Shown: piece by piece, positions 60,379-64,000 of the stretch
How the letters are laid out: every line of letters begins with the position of its first letter
Position numbering within the stretch: the first letter of the stretch is position 1
Notes under the pieces: model-generated
The model's input: the letters and a program-made list of their open reading frames with translations, nothing else
Database searches by the model: none
What the model was told of the DNA's origin: nothing
Program-made: the position numbers and the translations under genes
NCBI GenBank assembly: GCA_947472735.1
Contig: CANJBY010000002.1
Coordinates: 61,819 to 125,818, forward strand
Length of the DNA: 64,000 nucleotides
Source of the DNA: Sphingomonadaceae bacterium
GTDB lineage: Bacteria; Pseudomonadota; Alphaproteobacteria; Sphingomonadales; Sphingomonadaceae
Reading direction: 5' to 3'

Positions 60379-62886
60379 ATGACTAACTTGAAGAGCGTAT
60401 TTGCCTTGGGTGCCAGCGCGATTGCGCTGTTTGCCTCGCCCGCATTCGCACAGGATGCCGCGGCGGATGACGATAATACGACCAATCCGGAAATTGTCGT
60501 CACCGCGCAGTTCCGCGAAACCAAGCTGCAGGACACGCCGATCGCGATCACTGCGGTCAATGCCGAGATGCTCGAGCGTCGCGGCCAGACCGACATTACT
60601 CAGGTCGCTTCGCAGGCTCCGAACGTGACCTTGCGCCCGCAACCACAGAACGGCGGCTCGGGCCTGATCGCCTTCATCCGCGGCGTCGGCCAGACTGACT
60701 TTAACTACGCGCTCGATCCGGGCGTCGGCGTCTATATCGATGACGTCTACATCCCGACCCTGTCGAGCTCGCTGCTCGAACTTATCGATCTTGAGCGCAT
60801 CGAAATCCTGCGCGGTCCGCAGGGCACGCTGGCCGGCAAGAACGCGATCGGCGGCGCAATCAAGCTGTTCAGCGCCAAGCCCAAGGGCGACAACTCCGGT
60901 TCGCTCTCGGTCGGCTACGGTTCTTACAATTCGCTCAACATTCGCGGCATGGCTGACATCAAGGTCACCGACGATCTGGCGATCCGCTTCTCCGGCATGT
61001 CGCGCAGCAGCGATGGCTATGTTGCGATGCTCGACTATGGCCTGACTCATCCGAATTCGAACGTGCGTGGCAACAATGCGCGCGGTCGCGGCAACCCCGA
61101 CTATTCGATGATGGGCGGCCAGAACGTTACCGCAATCCGCGGCGCGCTCAAGTGGACCCCGACCAGCCAGCTCGAGGTCAATATCTCGGGCGACTACACC
61201 CGCGAGAATTCGGAAGCGATCCCGGTCGTTCTGATCGCAGCGGGTGCGGTGGCTCCGGCGGGCACCACCTTTAACCCCCAGTCGATCGGTAGCTCCTCGT
61301 CCTTCACTGGCAGCGGCAACAATCCCTGGCTGGTTGGCAAGAACGGCCAGCCAGTGAATATGAGCTGCGCGTTCGTTCCTGCAGGTGTCTATGGTTGCGA
61401 CACCGGCGGTAACCTGCTGGGCTACGATCCACGGTTCGTCAGCTATTCGAACTTCATGGATGCGGCTGCGTCGACCACCCAGGCGCCGTTCAAGCCCTAT
61501 TTCGCGCTGCCGATCACCAAGTTCAATGGTTGGGGCGTCCACGGCAGCCTGTCGTATGACCTGAACGACAACATCAACCTGCTCTATATCGGTTCCTACC
61601 GGGCCTACACCTCGAAGTTCGGGCAGGACCAGGACGGCACGCCGATCCCGGTGGCCCAGCTTGACAACGAGCTGAACCACCACGCCTGGAGCTCGGAAGT
61701 CCGCCTCAACTTCAAGGCGGGCGATGGCCTGCTCGAAGGTACGGTCGGCGGCTTCTATCTCAGCCAGAAGGGCACCTACACCGCGCGCGTCGATCTGAAC
61801 TACGTCTCGCCGGTGATCGACTTCATCCACGGGCCGGACGCTACACCCAGCACCACCAAGGCGCTGTTCGGCACGGTGACGCTGCATCCGGTCGAGAACA
61901 TGAGCCTGACGGGTGGCCTGCGCTACACCAAGGACAAGAAGGACTACACCTACTTCCGGTCCAACCCGGACGGCTCGCTGCCGAATGGCTTCAACTGCTT
62001 TGTACCGGGTCAGGGCGGTGTCTTCTCGGAGCCGAACTGCCTGCTCGCCGGCATCTACAACGTTACCGGCACCTTCAAGGGCGATCGTTGGGACTACCGC
62101 CTGGTCGCGGACTATCGCTTCTCGTCGGAGTTCCTAGCCTATGCGTCCTTCTCGACGGGGTTCAAGGGCGGCGGTGTGAACCCGCGTCCCTTCGTGTCCG
62201 ACCAGGCGCTGCCGTTCAATCCGGAAACTCTCAAGACCTACGAAGTAGGTTTCAAGGCCGATCTGCTCGATCGCAAGGTTCGCCTGAACGGTGCGGCCTT
62301 CCTGAACAAGTATAGCGATATCACGCTCGGCAAGCTGGTCTGTCCGGAATCGTCCCTGCCTTCGCCGTGCCTGCGGCCGGCGAACATCGGCTCGGCCGAT
62401 GTGAAGGGCATCGAACTTGAAGCAACGATCCATCCGGCCGCTGGCTTCACGCTTGATGGCAGCTTCAGCTATCTCGACTTCAAGTACACCACCCCTTGCA
62501 CCGGTGGTGCGCTGGTGGGAAGCGCCATCCCATGCACCGGCATTACGCCTTACACGCCGAAGACCAACTATTCGTTCGGCGTGCAGTACGACTACCAGAT
62601 GGGCGCTGGTATGGTGACCATCCGCTTCGACGGGTCTTACCAGGGCAAGATGTACACCACCTCTGAAAATACGAGCTGGTCGTTGGTCGATAGCCGCTTC
62701 ATCGGCAATGGCCAGGTTTCGTGGACCTCGCCGGACAAGGACTGGAAGGTGACTGCGGAAGTGAAGAACATCTTCAACAAGTATTACTTCCAGTCGGTCA
62801 GCGATGTGACCACCTCGCTCGGCATCGTGTCGGGCGTCCCTGGCCTGCCGCGCACCTGGCAGGTATCTGTCAAGCGCACCTTCTGA
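60379..62886 (+). CDS. TonB-dependent receptor
   Basis: An 835-residue outer-membrane receptor, complete. Signal peptide (KSVFALGASAIALFASPAFA), a likely TonB box (EIVVTAQF), a plug domain (ITQVASQAPNVTLRPQ, IEILRGPQGTLAGKNAIGGAIK) and a 22-strand barrel ending with WQVSVKRTF. ATG 60379 has GGGAGG upstream. Such receptors take up ferric siderophores, but in sphingomonads also lignin-derived aromatics; by position an aromatic or oligolignol ligand is plausible. Confidence 0.93.
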   Translation: MTNLKSVFALGASAIALFASPAFAQDAAADDDNTTNPEIVVTAQFRETKLQDTPIAITAVNAEMLERRGQTDITQVASQAPNVTLRPQPQNGGSGLIAFIRGVGQTDFNYALDPGVGVYIDDVYIPTLSSSLLELIDLERIEILRGPQGTLAGKNAIGGAIKLFSAKPKGDNSGSLSVGYGSYNSLNIRGMADIKVTDDLAIRFSGMSRSSDGYVAMLDYGLTHPNSNVRGNNARGRGNPDYSMMGGQNVTAIRGALKWTPTSQLEVNISGDYTRENSEAIPVVLIAAGAVAPAGTTFNPQSIGSSSSFTGSGNNPWLVGKNGQPVNMSCAFVPAGVYGCDTGGNLLGYDPRFVSYSNFMDAAASTTQAPFKPYFALPITKFNGWGVHGSLSYDLNDNINLLYIGSYRAYTSKFGQDQDGTPIPVAQLDNELNHHAWSSEVRLNFKAGDGLLEGTVGGFYLSQKGTYTARVDLNYVSPVIDFIHGPDATPSTTKALFGTVTLHPVENMSLTGGLRYTKDKKDYTYFRSNPDGSLPNGFNCFVPGQGGVFSEPNCLLAGIYNVTGTFKGDRWDYRLVADYRFSSEFLAYASFSTGFKGGGVNPRPFVSDQALPFNPETLKTYEVGFKADLLDRKVRLNGAAFLNKYSDITLGKLVCPESSLPSPCLRPANIGSADVKGIELEATIHPAAGFTLDGSFSYLDFKYTTPCTGGALVGSAIPCTGITPYTPKTNYSFGVQYDYQMGAGMVTIRFDGSYQGKMYTTSENTSWSLVDSRFIGNGQVSWTSPDKDWKVTAEVKNIFNKYYFQSVSDVTTSLGIVSGVPGLPRTWQVSVKRTF

Positions 62887-62911
62887 TCGCGCTTCAAGGC
62901 TGAAACGATCG

Positions 62912-62943
62912 GGGCCGCCGTCGGAAGACGGCGGCCCTTTTCG
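62912..62943 (+). terminator. Rho-independent terminator after the receptor
   Basis: GGGCCGCCGTC pairs exactly with GACGGCGGCCC around GGAA, then TTTTC. A textbook terminator 25 bases past the receptor stop. Confidence 0.92.
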
Positions 62944-63005
62944 TTGCACGCTTCCCTCTTGCACACCGCCGTGATCGCGCTACACAGACGCTAACAATTG
63001 ATAGG

Positions 63006-64000
63006 ATGAGCGCGATGGGAGAATTTCCAAAGTCGATCTATTTCACCGGGCTAAACGAACCGGTGGGGCAGGAATATGCGCTCATTGGCCTGGTGGTCGA
63101 GGGCACACTGCCACCCGAGGTGCTCGGCAGCTTCTACCGCGCCGTGCCCGATCCGGCCTATCCGCCCAAGTTCGACAACGACCACACCCTCTCCGGCGAC
63201 GGAATGATCAGCCGCCTCTCGTTCAACGCCGATGGCACTGCCGATTTCGCGATCCGCTTCGTCGATACCGCCCGACACCTGGCCGAGAAGGAAGTCGGCC
63301 ACGCGCGCTTCGGCAAATATCGCAACCCCTATACCGACGATCCCGACATGCAGGACGTCGATCGCACCGTCGCCAACACCACTCCGGTGTGGCACGCCGG
63401 GCGGCTGCTGATGACCAAGGAAGACGGCCGCCCCTACCAGGTCGATCCGCGCACGCTCGAAACGATTGGCAGTTTCAACTTCGGCGGCAAGCTGCGCTCC
63501 GAAACCATGACCGCGCATGTCCGCATCGATGCCCGCACCGGCGAGCTGTTCTTCTATGGCTATGAGGCAGATGGCCCGGCCAGCACCAAAATCGCCTATT
63601 GCGTTGTCAGCCCGGACGGCGAGCTCAAGTCCGAGCAGTGGTTCGATGGGCCCTATTGCGCGATGATGCATGACTTCACCGTCAGCGAAAATTACGCGAT
63701 CTTCCCGATCTATCCCACCACCTGCGATCTTGACCGACTCAAGGCCGGCGGCGAGCACTGGCATCACGAGCCCGAGCTTGAAAGCTGGCTGGGGGTGATG
63801 CCGCGCTATGGCGATGTCAGCGAGCTCAAGTGGTTCAAAGGTCCCAAGGGCGTGCATTCCTATCACATGATGAATGCCTGGGAGGACGAGGCCGGGTTGC
63901 TCCACTTCGACGCCTGTCTAAATAACACCAACGCCTTCGCCTTTGTCCGCGAACCCTCGGGCATCTTCATGGGGCCGCAGGATATGAAGGGCGCGCTGAC
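63006..64000 (+). CDS. Lignostilbene/carotenoid cleavage dioxygenase (partial)
   Basis: A plus-strand frame opens at ATG 63006 and runs without a stop off the right edge (331 codons seen). It is a retinal-pigment-type oxygenase: iron histidines H171 (MTAHVRID), H222 (MMHDFTVSENY) and H287 (YHMMNAWED); the fourth lies beyond the window. Y105 and K138 fit the pair that, from memory, binds the phenol in bacterial lignostilbene dioxygenase NOV1. It would cleave the central bond of hydroxystilbenes to aromatic aldehydes. In SYK-6 lsdA also lies with lig genes. Confidence 0.88.
   Translation, partial: MSAMGEFPKSIYFTGLNEPVGQEYALIGLVVEGTLPPEVLGSFYRAVPDPAYPPKFDNDHTLSGDGMISRLSFNADGTADFAIRFVDTARHLAEKEVGHARFGKYRNPYTDDPDMQDVDRTVANTTPVWHAGRLLMTKEDGRPYQVDPRTLETIGSFNFGGKLRSETMTAHVRIDARTGELFFYGYEADGPASTKIAYCVVSPDGELKSEQWFDGPYCAMMHDFTVSENYAIFPIYPTTCDLDRLKAGGEHWHHEPELESWLGVMPRYGDVSELKWFKGPKGVHSYHMMNAWEDEAGLLHFDACLNNTNAFAFVREPSGIFMGPQDMKGAL

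Noticed and set aside
60238..61887. A 549-codon frame antisense to the intact TonB receptor
   Set aside because: Shadow of the receptor gene with no recognisable protein features.
63051..63905. A 284-codon minus-strand frame at the right end
   Set aside because: It mirrors the plus-strand lignostilbene-type dioxygenase, which has iron histidines and family motifs but no stop inside the window.

Overview
The window is high-GC DNA with the gene content and order of a sphingomonad alphaproteobacterium, most likely Novosphingobium or a close relative. The evidence is the lig-type protocatechuate 4,5-cleavage genes, a gallate dioxygenase, large TonB-dependent receptors, a DksA with a degenerate zinc site, and the argS-SPOR-nagZ-scpA-scpB-tatA-tatB-tatC run. 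The genus is an inference from remembered gene orders, not a database result.

Region 1 to 7.6 kb is housekeeping: a cut PilZ-like gene, dksA, a Sel1-repeat protein, a four-gene overlapping set (GDPD/GNAT and HAD/RidA), a DUF3572 gene with no standard start codon, divK, a POT peptide transporter, a short GntR regulator and ihfB. At 7.5 to 8.83 kb lies a rearrangement scar: tRNA-Leu(UAA), a 5'-truncated tyrosine recombinase, an internal piece of an IS3-family orfA and a 3'-truncated cpaA prepilin peptidase, joined end to end.

Region 8.9 to 36 kb is core genome: lipid and amino-acid oxidoreductase genes, the argS-to-tatC run, ispH-thrB-rnhA, an exported amidohydrolase with a beta-hydroxyacid dehydrogenase, ilvA, bpt, tamA-tamB (outer-membrane protein export), and glnB-glnA (nitrogen control) followed by argC.

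Region 36 to 51.6 kb mixes accessory and core genes: desB (gallate dioxygenase) with two SnoaL-like proteins, leucyl aminopeptidase, map, a TonB receptor that has lost its signal peptide and plug, a PQQ/heme alcohol dehydrogenase, a class A penicillin-binding protein, msrB, nfeD with a band-7 gene broken by one in-frame stop, and a lipoprotein made of repeated NPW units.

Region 51.6 to 64 kb is an aromatic catabolism locus. ligU-ligI run leftwards from a LysR-type regulator that has two DNA-binding domains. A seven-cistron overlapping operon runs rightwards: DUF1932 dehydrogenase, ligJ, DUF2218, ligA, ligB, ligC, aldo/keto reductase. A TonB receptor with a palindromic upstream site and a lignostilbene-dioxygenase-like gene (cut by the window end) follow. 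LigAB opens protocatechuate, LigC oxidises the product to 2-pyrone-4,6-dicarboxylate, LigI hydrolyses it, LigU tautomerises and LigJ hydrates 4-oxalomesaconate. The last enzyme, the LigK aldolase, is not in the window. The two unassigned proteins embedded in this operon (DUF1932 and DUF2218) and the double-HTH regulator are the best candidates for undescribed biology here.
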